The notes under the pieces: model-generated | Database searches by the model: none | Seen by the model: only the letters and a program-made list of their open reading frames with translations | What the model was told of the DNA's origin: nothing | In this document: positions 1-8,341 of the stretch, in pieces | Position numbering within the stretch: position 1 is the stretch's first letter | Layout: each line of letters opens with the position of its first letter | From: Kitasatospora sp. NA04385 | Lineage (GTDB): Bacteria; Actinomycetota; Actinomycetes; Streptomycetales; Streptomycetaceae | Reading direction: 5' to 3' | NCBI RefSeq assembly: GCF_013364235.1 | Contig: NZ_CP054919.1 | Span: 1,151,489 to 1,215,488, forward strand | Length of the DNA stretch: 64,000 nt | Made by a program: the position numbers and the translations under genes

Positions 1-1231
1 CGTCGTAGCCGTTGCCGCCGAGGCACTCCAACGCCTCGGCGACGGCGGCGGGTTGGCGCTTGCAGACCCAGTACTTGGCGACGGCGGTGGCGATCCGCAG
101 GAAGGCGCGTTCGCCGGTGTCGCCGTGCCGGGCGCGGTCGGCGGCGCCGGCCAGCCGCAGGGCGAGGGTGGTGGCGGCCTCGGACTCGAGCGCGAGGTCG
201 GCGAGCACGTTGCGCATCAGCGGCTGGTCGATCAGCAGCGCGCCGAAGGCGGTGCGGTGGCGGGCGTGGTGGGCGGCCTGGGCGAGGGCGGCGCGGGTGC
301 CGGCGGCGGAGCCGAGGACGCAGTCCAGCCGGGTCATGGTGACCATCTCGATGATGGTGCGCACGCCCTTGCCCTCGGGGCCGACCAGCCAGGCCACCGT
401 GTCGTCGAACTCGGGTTCGCTGCTGGCGTTGGCGCGGTTGCCGAGCTTGTCCTTGAGGCGCTGGATCCGGAAGGCGTTGCGGCTGCCGTCGGGGAGCACC
501 CGCGGCACGAGGAAGCAGGACAGGCCGCCGGGCGCCTGGGCGAGGACCAGGAACAGGTCGTTCATCGGCGCGCTGGTGAACCACTTGTGGCCGCGCAACC
601 GCCAGCTGCCGTCGGGCTGTTCGGCCGCGGTGGTGGTGTTGGCGCGGACGTCGCTGCCGCCCTGCTTCTCGGTCATCCCCATGCCGGCCAGCAGGCCGCG
701 CTTGCCCACCGGGGCGCGCAGTCCGGGGTCGTAGGCGCGGCTGGTGAGCAGGGGCTCGTACGCGGCGGCGAGGTCGGGGGCGTGGCGCAGCGCGGGGACG
801 ACGGCGTACGTCATGGAGACCGGGCAGAGGTGTCCGGGTTCCAGGGTGGTGGCGACCATGAAGCCGGCGGCGCGGGCGACGTGGGCGCCGGGCCGAGGGT
901 CGGCCCAGGCGGCACCGGCCAGTCCGGCGCCGACCGAGAGGTCCATCAGGTGGTGGTAGGCGGGGTGGAACTCGACCTCGTCGATCCGGTTGCCGTAGCG
1001 GTCGTGGGTGCGCAGTTCGGGTTCGTGCCGGTTGGCCTGGTCGGCCCAGTGCTGGGCCTGCTCGCTGCCGGCCAGCCGGCCGAGGCGGTGCAGTTCCTCG
1101 CGGTGCCAGCCGGCGCCCTCGCGGTCGAGGCCCTCCAGCAGGACGGCGTCCTCGGCGACGTCGTGGCCGGTCAACGGCGGCGCCTGGTTGGTGACCCGGT
1201 GGGTGGCGGCGGTGGGGCGGCTGACGGGCAC
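1..1231 (-). CDS. AidB-type acyl-CoA dehydrogenase (3' end beyond window)
   Basis: This is a flavin-dependent acyl-CoA dehydrogenase of the AidB/isovaleryl-CoA dehydrogenase group, which oxidises acyl-CoA thioesters in the cytoplasm. The frame stays open from a GTG at 1231 to the window edge, giving 410 codons without the C-terminus. The N-terminus carries the AidB-like 'VTNQAPPLTGHDV' stretch, the middle has 'GMGMTEKQGGSDVRANTT' (flavin and substrate loop) and 'LRGHKWFTSAPMNDLFLVLAQ', and the last visible part is 'ALECLGGNGYD'. The GTG is preceded by GGAG six bases upstream. It lies 79 nt downstream of the tetR gene on the same strand and opposite an acyl-CoA ligase, so a TetR-controlled acyl-CoA catabolic unit is likely. 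The true substrate is not shown by the sequence. Confidence 0.88.
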   Translation of the reverse strand, partial: MPVSRPTAATHRVTNQAPPLTGHDVAEDAVLLEGLDREGAGWHREELHRLGRLAGSEQAQHWADQANRHEPELRTHDRYGNRIDEVEFHPAYHHLMDLSVGAGLAGAAWADPRPGAHVARAAGFMVATTLEPGHLCPVSMTYAVVPALRHAPDLAAAYEPLLTSRAYDPGLRAPVGKRGLLAGMGMTEKQGGSDVRANTTTAAEQPDGSWRLRGHKWFTSAPMNDLFLVLAQAPGGLSCFLVPRVLPDGSRNAFRIQRLKDKLGNRANASSEPEFDDTVAWLVGPEGKGVRTIIEMVTMTRLDCVLGSAAGTRAALAQAAHHARHRTAFGALLIDQPLMRNVLADLALESEAATTLALRLAGAADRARHGDTGERAFLRIATAVAKYWVCKRQPAAVAEALECLGGNGYD

Positions 1232-1259
1232 GGGAGGCTCCAGAGGGTGGGGGCGGGCG

Positions 1260-1296
1260 CTCGGACGGACGGGCGGACGGACGGACGGACGGGGGC
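1260..1296. repeat. GGAC/GGGC short tandem repeat
   Basis: The gap between the tetR stop and the dehydrogenase start contains a run of four-base units of the GGAC type with occasional GGGC. It looks like simple-sequence slippage DNA. No function is evident. Confidence 0.6.
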
Positions 1297-1310
1297 CGAA
1301 CGGGCCGGGC

Positions 1311-1922
1311 TCAGGCGGGTGGGGCGGCGCCCGCGCAGCGCAGGGCCATCGCGGTGAGGTCGGCGAGCAGGGCCTCGGCGGTGCCGTCCTCGGGGCCGCC
1401 GAGCGGGTCGACCAGGACCTCGCCGATCGCGCCGGTGAGCGCGGCGGCGGTGATCTCGCCGTTCTGCGCGGGCAGGGCGCCGACCGCGACGCCCTCGCGC
1501 ACCACCTCGGCGAACAGGGCGCGGTAGCGGCGGCGGAAGGCGAGCCGTTCGGCGCCGACGGCGGGTTCGGCGGGGGCGGCCAGCAGGGCGTGGGCGAGGC
1601 CGCGGTTCTCCAGGGCGCGGCGGGCGAACACCTCGACGCCGCGGGCGAGCCGTTCGACCGGGTCGCCGGGGCCGTGCAGCACTTCGCCGAGCACCTCCAC
1701 CTCGCGTCCGGCCGCGCGCCGGAACACCTCGACGGCGAGCGCCGCCTTGGACGGGAAGTGCTGGTACACCGAGCCGGCGGCGATCCCGGCGGCGTCGGCG
1801 ACGGCCGTCACGGACGCCTGTGACCAGCCCACTTCCGCGACGACCTCGGTGGCGCAGGCCACCAGGCGCTCCTTCGCGGTGGTGAGCCGGTGGATTTCGG
1901 CGGGGGTCTTGCGGTAGGCCAT
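1311..1922 (-). CDS. TetR-family transcriptional regulator
   Basis: A 203-residue TetR-type repressor. Residues about 12-60 form the helix-turn-helix domain, with 'VTAVADAAGIAAGSVYQHF' as the recognition helix region followed by 'PSKAALAVEVF'. The C-terminal ligand domain ('LLAAPAEPAVGAERLAFRRRYRALFAEVV') is of the kind that binds acyl or other small ligands, but the ligand cannot be read from sequence. It is divergent from the acyl-CoA ligase at 2018 and precedes the acyl-CoA dehydrogenase on its own strand, so it most likely controls both. An inverted repeat at 1930-1945 lies only 8 nt upstream of its ATG, which fits autoregulation. Confidence 0.9.
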   Translation of the reverse strand: MAYRKTPAEIHRLTTAKERLVACATEVVAEVGWSQASVTAVADAAGIAAGSVYQHFPSKAALAVEVFRRAAGREVEVLGEVLHGPGDPVERLARGVEVFARRALENRGLAHALLAAPAEPAVGAERLAFRRRYRALFAEVVREGVAVGALPAQNGEITAAALTGAIGEVLVDPLGGPEDGTAEALLADLTAMALRCAGAAPPA

Positions 1923-1929
1923 GGAAGAA

Positions 1930-1945
1930 GTGAAGCATCATTCAC
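1930..1945. promoter_or_regulatory. Putative TetR operator in divergent promoter
   Basis: The sequence GTGAAGCATCATTCAC has inverted ends GTGAA and TTCAC around a six-base centre. It sits between the divergent tetR and acyl-CoA ligase genes, directly upstream of the tetR start codon. Position and symmetry suggest the operator of the adjacent TetR protein; this is inference. Confidence 0.5.
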
Positions 1946-2017
1946 AGCTTCCCGCCAAGGACCCCGCGGACCTCTCCGCCGAGGGCCCCCGCGGGTCCGG
2001 CACGTCAGGAGAACGTG

Positions 2018-3562
2018 ATGCACCTCAGCACCCTGTTGGACGGCGCGGTCCGCTCGGCCGGCGACAAGGAGGCCGTCGTCTACCGCGAACAGCGTTGGAC
2101 GTACCGCGAGTTCGGCGCGGCCGCCCGGCGCGCGGCGAGCGTGCTGCGGTCGGCCGGGGTGCGTCCCGGCGACCGGGTGGCGGTGATGACGCACAACACC
2201 CCGGCCTTCCTGTTCGCCGCGTTCGGGGCCTGGTACGCGGGCGCGGTGCTGGTGCCGGTCAACCACAAGCTGCAGACCGCCGAGGTGGCCCGCCAGCTCG
2301 CCCACTGCGGGGCGCGGCTGGCCGTCGTCGACGCCGCGATCGGCGCCCGCGCCACCGCGGCCGACCCGGGCGTCCGCTGGCTGGTCAGCCACCCGGACGC
2401 CGCCGCCGACCGGCGCCCCGCCGACTCCTTCGAGTCCCTGCTGGCCGCCGCCGAACCCTGGACGGGCGAGGCGGGACCGGACACCGACACCGCCCAGATC
2501 CTCTACACCTCGGGCACCTCCGGCACCCCCAGGGGCTGCGTGCACACCCACCGCGGCATCGCGCTGACCGCCACCTACACCGCCGCCGCCATCCCGCTGC
2601 ACCGCGACGAGCGCTTCCTGGTCTGCATGCCGATCTGGCACGCCTCCCCGCTCAACAACTGGGCGCTGGGCACCCTGCTGCTCGGCGCCACCGTGGTGCT
2701 CCAGCGCGAGTACGAGCCGCGCGGCATGCTGGAGACGATCCAGTGCGAACGCGTCACCGCCCTGTTCGCCGCCCCGATCGCGCTCATCGCGCCCGTGCAG
2801 GCCGTCCCGGACTTCGCCTCGTACGACCTGTCCTCGGTCCGCGCCTGGATCTACGGGGCCGGGCCGCTCGACGCCGGCACCGCGCGCCGGCTGATGGCCG
2901 CGTACGGCTCCGCGGACTTCCACCAGGTGTACGGCATGAGCGAGACCGGCCCGGTCGGGGCCTCGCTGTCGCCGGCCGAGCAGCTGACCAAGGCGGGCGC
3001 GATCGGACGCGGCGGCATGCCCGGCGTGGACCTGCGGGTGGTCCGGCCCGACGGCACCGACGCGCGGGCCGGGGAGAGCGGCGAGATCTGGCTGCGCTCG
3101 GACACCCGGATGGTCGGATACCTGGACGACCCGGCGGCCACCGCCGAGGTGTTCGCGGGCGACTGGTACCGCAGCGGCGACCTCGGCCGGATCGACGCGG
3201 ACGGCTTCGTCACCGTGGTCGACCGGATCAAGGACGTGATCGTCACCGGCGGCGAGAACGTCGCCTCCCAGGAGGTCGAGGGCGCCCTGCGCGGCCACCC
3301 GGACGTCCTGGACGTCGCCGTGGTCGGCCGCCCGCACCCGCAGTGGGGCGAGACGGTGGTCGCCGTCGTGGTCCCCCGCGAGGGCTCCGCGCTCGACACC
3401 GCCGCCCTGCGCAGCTGGCTGGAGCCCCGGATCGCCCGCTACAAGATCCCCCGCGAACTCGTCCTCCGCCCCGCCCTGCCCCGCACCCCCTCCGGAAAGG
3501 TCACCAAGCACGTCCTCCGCGCCGAACTGACCGCCCCCGCCCCCGCCACCCCCTCAACCTGA
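2018..3562 (+). CDS. Acyl-CoA synthetase (ANL superfamily, class I)
   Basis: A 514-residue ATP-dependent acyl-CoA ligase that activates a carboxylic acid through an acyl-adenylate. It shows the ANL signatures in order: the phosphate loop 'YTSGTSGTPRG' near residue 165, 'YGMSETGP' near 307, 'DWYRSGDLGRIDADGF' near 385 followed by the hinge 'DRIKDVIVTGGENVAS', and the C-terminal lysine motif 'RTPSGKVTK'. The family is closest in feel to medium-chain fatty acid or crotonobetaine/carnitine-CoA ligases. An in-frame GTG lies one codon earlier (2015), but AGGAGA at 2007-2012 is best spaced for the ATG at 2018. It is divergent from tetR and probably supplies substrate to the neighbouring acyl-CoA dehydrogenase. 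Confidence 0.92.
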   Translation: MHLSTLLDGAVRSAGDKEAVVYREQRWTYREFGAAARRAASVLRSAGVRPGDRVAVMTHNTPAFLFAAFGAWYAGAVLVPVNHKLQTAEVARQLAHCGARLAVVDAAIGARATAADPGVRWLVSHPDAAADRRPADSFESLLAAAEPWTGEAGPDTDTAQILYTSGTSGTPRGCVHTHRGIALTATYTAAAIPLHRDERFLVCMPIWHASPLNNWALGTLLLGATVVLQREYEPRGMLETIQCERVTALFAAPIALIAPVQAVPDFASYDLSSVRAWIYGAGPLDAGTARRLMAAYGSADFHQVYGMSETGPVGASLSPAEQLTKAGAIGRGGMPGVDLRVVRPDGTDARAGESGEIWLRSDTRMVGYLDDPAATAEVFAGDWYRSGDLGRIDADGFVTVVDRIKDVIVTGGENVASQEVEGALRGHPDVLDVAVVGRPHPQWGETVVAVVVPREGSALDTAALRSWLEPRIARYKIPRELVLRPALPRTPSGKVTKHVLRAELTAPAPATPST

Positions 3563-3740
3563 GCCCGGCGCCGGGCCCGCACCGGCCTCACGTACCGTCG
3601 GCGGACCAGCGCAGCACGGGCGAGCAGGCACACTGGAGGGAACGGCAGCCCGGGGAGCGGCGGCAGCGGTGCCGGCGCCGCCCCGCGGGCGGGGCCGGGT
3701 CAGGGGGTCGTCGTCCACGGATCGGATCACCGCGGTGCAC

Positions 3741-5198
3741 ATGGCACGTCCTCGGCCGGCCTCGTTGCGGACCCCGCGCGGCGCCCTGGTGCTCACCCTG
3801 GTGGTCGCGCTGGCACTGGCGGTGGTGGACGTGCTGATCGCGGTGCGGTTCCAGGAGGACGCGGCCCGCGAGAACGGCCACGTGTCCAGGGCGGAGCACA
3901 GCGTGGGCCGGATGTTCTCCGTCGTCCACACCGCCGAGGAGAGCGCCTACGCCCCCGACCCCGCCGAGACGCCCGCGAACGTGGTGAACACCGCCCGCGC
4001 CGACCAGGTGCGGACCCTGGCGCAGGAGATCGCCGCCGACGCCGAGGCAGTCAGCCTGCGCGCCGACGCGACGGCGCTGTCCGCCGCCCTCGACACCTGG
4101 CTGGCCGATCCGGCGAGCAGCATGCACCCCGTCCTCATCGCCGCCGACGCCCTCTCCGCCGACCTCGACCTCAAGCAGGCCGCCCAGCAGGAGAAGGCCC
4201 TCGCCGCGCAGAACACCCTGTTCCTGCTGCACGGCGCCTGCCTGCTGGCCCTGCTCGGCCTGCTCGGCGCCGTCACCTGGACGGTCTGGCGCCGGATCGT
4301 CACCCCGCTCGCCGCGCTGGAGGGCCACCTGGCCCGCACCACCGCCGATCCCACCGCCGCCGCCACCGTGCCGCAGCACGCCAGGTGGCTCGGCGGCGTC
4401 TGGGGCGAGGCCGAGCACGCGCTGCTGCTGCTGAAGGACTCCACCCGCCGGGCCACCAGGGCCGACGAGGCGCTGCGCACCGACGCCGCCACCAGCTACG
4501 GCCTGCAGCGCATCCTCGCCGTCCAGGACCGGCCGAACCCCGGCGTCACCGCCCGCACCGCCGGGCTGGCCGCCGAGGGCGTCGTCGCGGGGGACTTCGT
4601 CGAGGTCCTGCCGCTGCCCGACGGCCGCACCGCACTCCTCCAGGGCGACGTCTCCGGCCACGGCATCCACGCCGGGCTGCTCGCCGCCCAGGTCAAGAGC
4701 GCCGCCGTCGCGGCCCTGCGGCTGGGCCGCCCGCCGACCGCCGCCGCCGAGGCCGCCTGGTCCGTCCTCACCCACGAGGACGAGCGCTTCACCACCCTGG
4801 CCGTCGCCGTCCTCGACCCGGCCGCGCACCGGCTGACCTGGCTCAACGCCGGCCACGAGATCGTCCTGCTGCGCCGCGCCGACCACACCGTGCACGCCCT
4901 GGAACCCACCGGCCCGGTGGTCGGCTCCTTCCTCCCCGACCCCGAACGCGCCTGGCACACCCGCACCGCCCCCTTCGCCCCCGGCGACCTGCTGCTGCTC
5001 GCCACCGACGGCCTCACCGAGGCCCGCGACCCGGACGGCACCATGCTCGGCCGCGACGCCGTCACCGCCCTCCTCACCCGCGCCCCCGCCGAGCCCGACG
5101 CCGCCCTCCGCTCCCTGCACCGCGCCGTCGAGCAGCACGGCACCGACTGGAACCGCGACGACATCACCCTCCTCGCCGCCGCCCTCACCCGCCCCTGA
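3741..5198 (+). CDS. Membrane-bound PP2C/SpoIIE-type serine phosphatase
   Basis: About 485 residues. The N-terminus has one membrane helix ('GALVLTLVVALALAVVDVLI'), then an extracytoplasmic sensor segment of about 130 residues, a second helix ('LFLLHGACLLALLGLLGAV'), a HAMP-like linker ('RRIVTPLAALEGHLA') and a C-terminal SpoIIE/RsbU phosphatase domain. The phosphatase shows 'VVAGDFVEVLPL' and 'GDVSGHGIHAGLL' metal-binding motifs and ends with 'DDITLLAAAL'. Such proteins usually dephosphorylate anti-anti-sigma factors in partner-switching pathways. No anti-sigma or STAS gene is adjacent. The reading frame is open from a GTG at 3669, but ATG 3741 (or GTG 3735) places the membrane helix at the normal position; no strong ribosome site is visible. 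Confidence 0.85.
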   Translation: MARPRPASLRTPRGALVLTLVVALALAVVDVLIAVRFQEDAARENGHVSRAEHSVGRMFSVVHTAEESAYAPDPAETPANVVNTARADQVRTLAQEIAADAEAVSLRADATALSAALDTWLADPASSMHPVLIAADALSADLDLKQAAQQEKALAAQNTLFLLHGACLLALLGLLGAVTWTVWRRIVTPLAALEGHLARTTADPTAAATVPQHARWLGGVWGEAEHALLLLKDSTRRATRADEALRTDAATSYGLQRILAVQDRPNPGVTARTAGLAAEGVVAGDFVEVLPLPDGRTALLQGDVSGHGIHAGLLAAQVKSAAVAALRLGRPPTAAAEAAWSVLTHEDERFTTLAVAVLDPAAHRLTWLNAGHEIVLLRRADHTVHALEPTGPVVGSFLPDPERAWHTRTAPFAPGDLLLLATDGLTEARDPDGTMLGRDAVTALLTRAPAEPDAALRSLHRAVEQHGTDWNRDDITLLAAALTRP

Positions 5199-5327
5199 CC
5201 CGCCCCGGCCCCTAGACAGCCCGGACGGCGAGGGCCTCCGGCGGGCGTCACCGCCCAGGCAGCGGAGGACCGGCGGACAGCCGACGGTCGCGGCACCCGG
5301 GCGGGCACCGCGACCGTTGCGGACGAC

Positions 5328-5420
5328 TCAGTACGGGAGCGGGCGGCCGGAGGGCGTGCGCAGGTCGAGCGGGGGGCGCGGGCGGGGTCGGGTGGACTGC
5401 TTGGTCACTGTGGTGGCCAT
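5328..5420 (-). CDS. Small proline/arginine-rich peptide ORF (30 aa)
   Basis: A short ORF with ATG at 5420 and a GAGAGG ribosome site about 8 nt upstream. The peptide begins MATTVTKQSTRP, has an Arg-Pro repeat stretch and ends 'LRTPSGRPLPY'. It is convergent with the phosphatase gene and next to IS debris. I do not recognise the family. The good ribosome site and clean termination suggest it is expressed, but nothing in the window shows a modifying enzyme or partner. It could also be a chance ORF in GC-rich DNA. Confidence 0.4.
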   Translation of the reverse strand: MATTVTKQSTRPRPRPPLDLRTPSGRPLPY

Positions 5421-5560
5421 CTCCATCACCTCTCTCGGTCACCGGGCATCTGCCCGTTCCGGACGGGATCGACACCCGGAGACGGCCGTGATCCGTCACG
5501 ACCGTCCGTCGCGGCGGTCCGCGCGGGTGGACGGGCGGTGACACGGGTGGCCCGCAGCAG

Positions 5561-5712
5561 TGCCGCCCGGGCGGTGGGGGATCATGGCGCGACGTGTGTT
5601 CGGGCCGGTGAGAAAGATGGGACGCGGGCCCGGGGTGGAAGCTGCACGGCAACGGGCGGGCGCCGCGGCCCGGGGCGGTGGTGCGGCAGGACGAGCGGCT
5701 GCCGTGGGGGCG
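5561..5712 (+). repeat. Inverted partial copy of the permease 5' region
   Basis: These 152 bases match the reverse complement of 10849-11011, the start and upstream region of the nucleobase permease, with only a few substitutions and a net 11-nt deletion near position 5630. The copy breaks the permease frame and ends abruptly at 5712, where transposase-like sequence begins. The two copies are in inverted orientation and about 5.1 kb apart. Confidence 0.9.
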
Positions 5713-5916
5713 CCAAGCACCGACCGGTGTTCACCGACCGGGGCTTCGCCGTGCCGCACTGCCCGGGCGTGCGGCTGCGGACTCCGGCAGACGTGTTCGC
5801 CTACGCGCAGGCCGAGGACGTGGTCCTGCGCCTGGACGCCACCGAGGTCCAGGTCCGCCGCCGCCGATAGAAGAGGCCGCACCCTGTGGGCCGGCAACCT
5901 CCGCCCGGGACGCATG
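5713..5916 (+). mobile_element. IS5-type transposase fragment
   Basis: In one frame the segment reads 'RGFAVPHCPGVRLRTPADVFAYAQ' and 'LRLDATEVQVRR', then, after a break near 5870, 'GRTLWAGNLRPGRM'. These are neighbouring pieces of an IS5-like DDE transposase common in streptomycetes, where they flank the catalytic part. The segment between them and both ends of the gene are missing. It joins the permease fragment on the left and the RHS fragment on the right with no spacer. Confidence 0.7.
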
Positions 5917-6661
5917 TGGAACGCGGAGGACCAACTGGTCCGGGTCGACACCCCGGACGGCACGTCATGGGCCTACCAGTACGACCCGATCGGCCGCCGC
6001 ACCGTCAAGCAGCAGCTGGCACCGCAGGGCGCGGGCACCTCGGGGGAGACCCGGTTCTCCTGGGACGGCACGCAGTTGGCCGAGGAGTGCACCAGGTTCG
6101 CCGACGGCACGACGCGCACCCTCACCTGGGACTGGGCCCCCGGTAGCGGGGCGCCCGCAGCCCGGAGCGAACGCAGCGGGCTGCGGAGGGCGGGTCCACC
6201 GACGAGCGGTTCCTCGCGATCGTGGCCGACCTGGTCGGCGCACCGGTCGAATTGGTCACCACGGACGGCCAGGTCGTCTGGTCCGCCGAGGCCGACCTGT
6301 GGCGCTGTACTGGATCGACCCGCTCGGCCTGGCCAAGAAGCAGCCGTCCGGCATGAACGGCGGCGACCTCGATCCCGGCTACGGCCCCTCGATCCGGATG
6401 GAGTACGACGATCACCGCAACTTCATCAGCACCGGTAGCGGGCCCGGCCCCGACGCCTGGCGCGCCGCGCAGAGCAGCCTGATCCGGCAGGGCAAGTTCG
6501 ACGAGGCGATGAAGATGGACATCGACGAGATCCGCCGTGTTCACGGCACGAAGTACGACGCCGCGATCAAGGAGATGGCCGACTCCCTGCCGCACAACGC
6601 GGAGTTCCAGAAGTGCCTCAGCGCCAACGGCTGGAAGATCCGCACCTGCCTCCTACAATGA
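5914..6661 (+). pseudogene. Degraded RHS/YD toxin C-terminal end
   Basis: This is the 3' end of an RHS-type polymorphic toxin gene in three frames. Frame 1 reads 'WNAEDQLVRVDTPDGT' and 'WAYQYDPIGRRTVKQQL' (YD repeats) to about 6150. Another frame reads 'DERFLAIVADLVGAPVELVTT' from 6201 to about 6300. A third carries 'YWIDPLGLAKK', the usual end of the RHS core, and then about 110 residues of variable tip to the stop at 6661. The conserved core motif between 'EADLW' and 'WIDPLG' is deleted. A 10-bp perfect hairpin lies at the first break. The tip (about 108 residues, ending 'KIRTCLLQ') has no family I recognise. It is the toxin end cognate to the overlapping immunity gene. Confidence 0.75.
6155..6186. 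repeat. 10-bp perfect hairpin inside the RHS relic
   Basis: CCGCAGCCCG at 6155-6164 and CGGGCTGCGG at 6177-6186 are exact inverted repeats with a 12-base loop. The hairpin coincides with the first frame break of the RHS relic and is not part of the RHS sequence. It may be a small inserted palindrome. Confidence 0.7.
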
Positions 6662-7161
6662 CCGGCATGGACATCGGCCTCGACCCGCCCCGCGGGATCA
6701 GCGGTTTCCCCCTGGGCATGCCGGCCGCCGCGCTCAAGGAAGCGGCGGCCGGGCTGGGAACCGTCAAGGTGCAGGACGAGGGTTCGGCGGACCGGTTCCG
6801 GTACATGAAGGTGCTCGCCCTGCACCCGCAGTTCGAGATCGTCTTCCACCTCGAGGACGGCAGGAGCCTCACCAGCGCGGAGGTGTGGATCCCCCGACCC
6901 GGCCCGGAGCGGATCACGGTCCGGTTCCGCGGCGTCGACGTCTTCCGCACCCCCGCCCTCCACCTCCTGAACCAGCTGGAGGCGATGGGCCTTACCGTCC
7001 TCCGGGAGCCCGACTACGCCTACGTACCCGGGCTGTCCCTCGGCTTCACCCGTACCGCCGGCCACGACGTCCCTCTCGACACGGACGGTGAACCGCTCTA
7101 CTTCCAGGCAGTTCTGACCGGCCCGACAGGCTATTACGACTACAAGCTCAAGACTGCCTGA
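6658..7161 (+). CDS. Probable immunity protein for the RHS relic toxin
   Basis: A 167-residue cytosolic protein with no signal or membrane segment. Its ATG at 6658 overlaps the TGA of the RHS toxin tail (ATGA), so translation was coupled to the toxin; an in-frame ATG at 6667 is an alternative. The sequence includes 'GISGFPLGMPAAALKEAA', 'HPQFEIVFHLEDG', 'SAEVWIPRPG' and 'GYYDYKLKTA'. I recognise it only as a recurrent actinomycete hypothetical protein found after toxin tails. The position is the main evidence for the immunity role. The gene is intact although its toxin partner is broken, which is typical of retained orphan immunity genes. Confidence 0.65.
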   Translation: MTGMDIGLDPPRGISGFPLGMPAAALKEAAAGLGTVKVQDEGSADRFRYMKVLALHPQFEIVFHLEDGRSLTSAEVWIPRPGPERITVRFRGVDVFRTPALHLLNQLEAMGLTVLREPDYAYVPGLSLGFTRTAGHDVPLDTDGEPLYFQAVLTGPTGYYDYKLKTA

Positions 7162-7338
7162 GCTTGACTCTGCCGAGGATCTTGGTGTTCGGCTACAGGT
7201 GATCATGACGGTGCGCCAGTCTCGCGGGTACACGATGACCGCGAGATTCCGAGGAACGTGACGTCGCTCCGTCCCCGTCCTGGCGCCGGGGTTCCGGAGT
7301 TGACGGCGCGGCCGGACGGCCTTCAGTGACTGCGGTCC

Positions 7339-8120
7339 CAGCGCCAATATTCCGGTACGGCCGGCCGCACCGAGAACTGCCAGATCGGCGTGTTAGCCGC
7401 CTACGCCGCCGGTCGCGGCCACGCTCTGGTCGACCGGGAGCTCTACCTGCCCAAGTCCTGGACCGAGGACCGGGATCGCTGCCGATCAGCCCGGATCCCC
7501 GACGAGCGGGACTTCGCCACGAAAGGCGAACCGGCCCGGAACGTGATCACGCGGGCGCTCGCATCCCCACCGCCGATCGCCTGGGTCACGGCCGATTCCG
7601 CCTACGAACAGGACTCCCGCTTCAGACGTTTCCTCGAAGAAGCCGACCCGTCCTACGTCGTGGCGGTGCCCAAATCCCAGCAGGTCCACGGCCCGCGCAT
7701 CGACCACCTCATCAAGCAGGCCCCGCCGGGTGCCTGGCAGCGCCTGTCCGCCGGCAGAGGGGCCGAGGGCGAGCGGTGCTACGACTGGGCCGCCGCCCCA
7801 CTGCCCGCCGTCCGGGAGTTCGACGGCGACGAACCCGTCCGCCAGCGCTGGATGCCGGCCCGCCGCAGCACCACCGGGCCCGATGAGATCGCCTACTACC
7901 TGGCCTGCGCGCCCGTGGACGCCACCGTCGCGGATCTGGTCCGTTTCGCGGGCTGTCGCTGGAAGATCGAGGAGTGTTTCCAGAGCGCGAAGTTCGCCGT
8001 CTGCCGGCAGCTGGACCCGGCCACCGTCCTGCGGACAGCGGCCATGCCGTGAAATGGTCACGATGGCGACGCCGTCACCAGGCACACGCACGCCACTGCC
8101 ACTACATGCGCTACGGCCAC
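7339..8120 (+). mobile_element. IS701-type transposase fragment
   Basis: The frame to the stop at 8052 contains 'RQYSGTAGRTENCQIGVLAAYA', 'DRELYLPKSWTEDRDRC', 'FATKGEPARNVITRAL', 'VTADSAYEQD' and 'FAGCRWKIEECFQSAK', which are ordered parts of an IS701/DDE_5 transposase. The N-terminal half is absent. After 'FQSAK' the frame degenerates, and the usual C-terminal 'WSRWRRRHQAHARHCHY' appears in another frame at about 8046-8120. It is therefore a dead element with an internal deletion. No terminal inverted repeats or target duplications could be assigned. Confidence 0.75.
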
Positions 8121-8341
8121 CCGTTGGTGGGACGGTCTGCACAGGACCGGCCCACACCCGGTTCCGCACCACTACACTCCCCGCTCCCAGGCCCTTGACC
8201 AGCAGAAGCGCTGCTGGAGTATCAGGGCCTCTCTTTTGGATCATCGGGTGGCAGGGACTGTCGCCTTCATGAGATGCCTGTCCGAGTCTTCTCCTAGGGT
8301 GCGCATCGGTGTGTCCGATGGGTCGGCAGGAAGGCACGGAG

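Noticed and set aside
1808..3511. A 567-codon minus-strand frame over the acyl-CoA ligase
   Set aside because: It is a low-information shadow; the plus strand shows all ANL motifs with a ribosome site.
3563..3576. GCCCGGCGCCGGGC palindrome after the acyl-CoA ligase as a terminator
   Set aside because: The palindrome has no loop and is followed by no other termination feature; it may be chance in GC-rich DNA.
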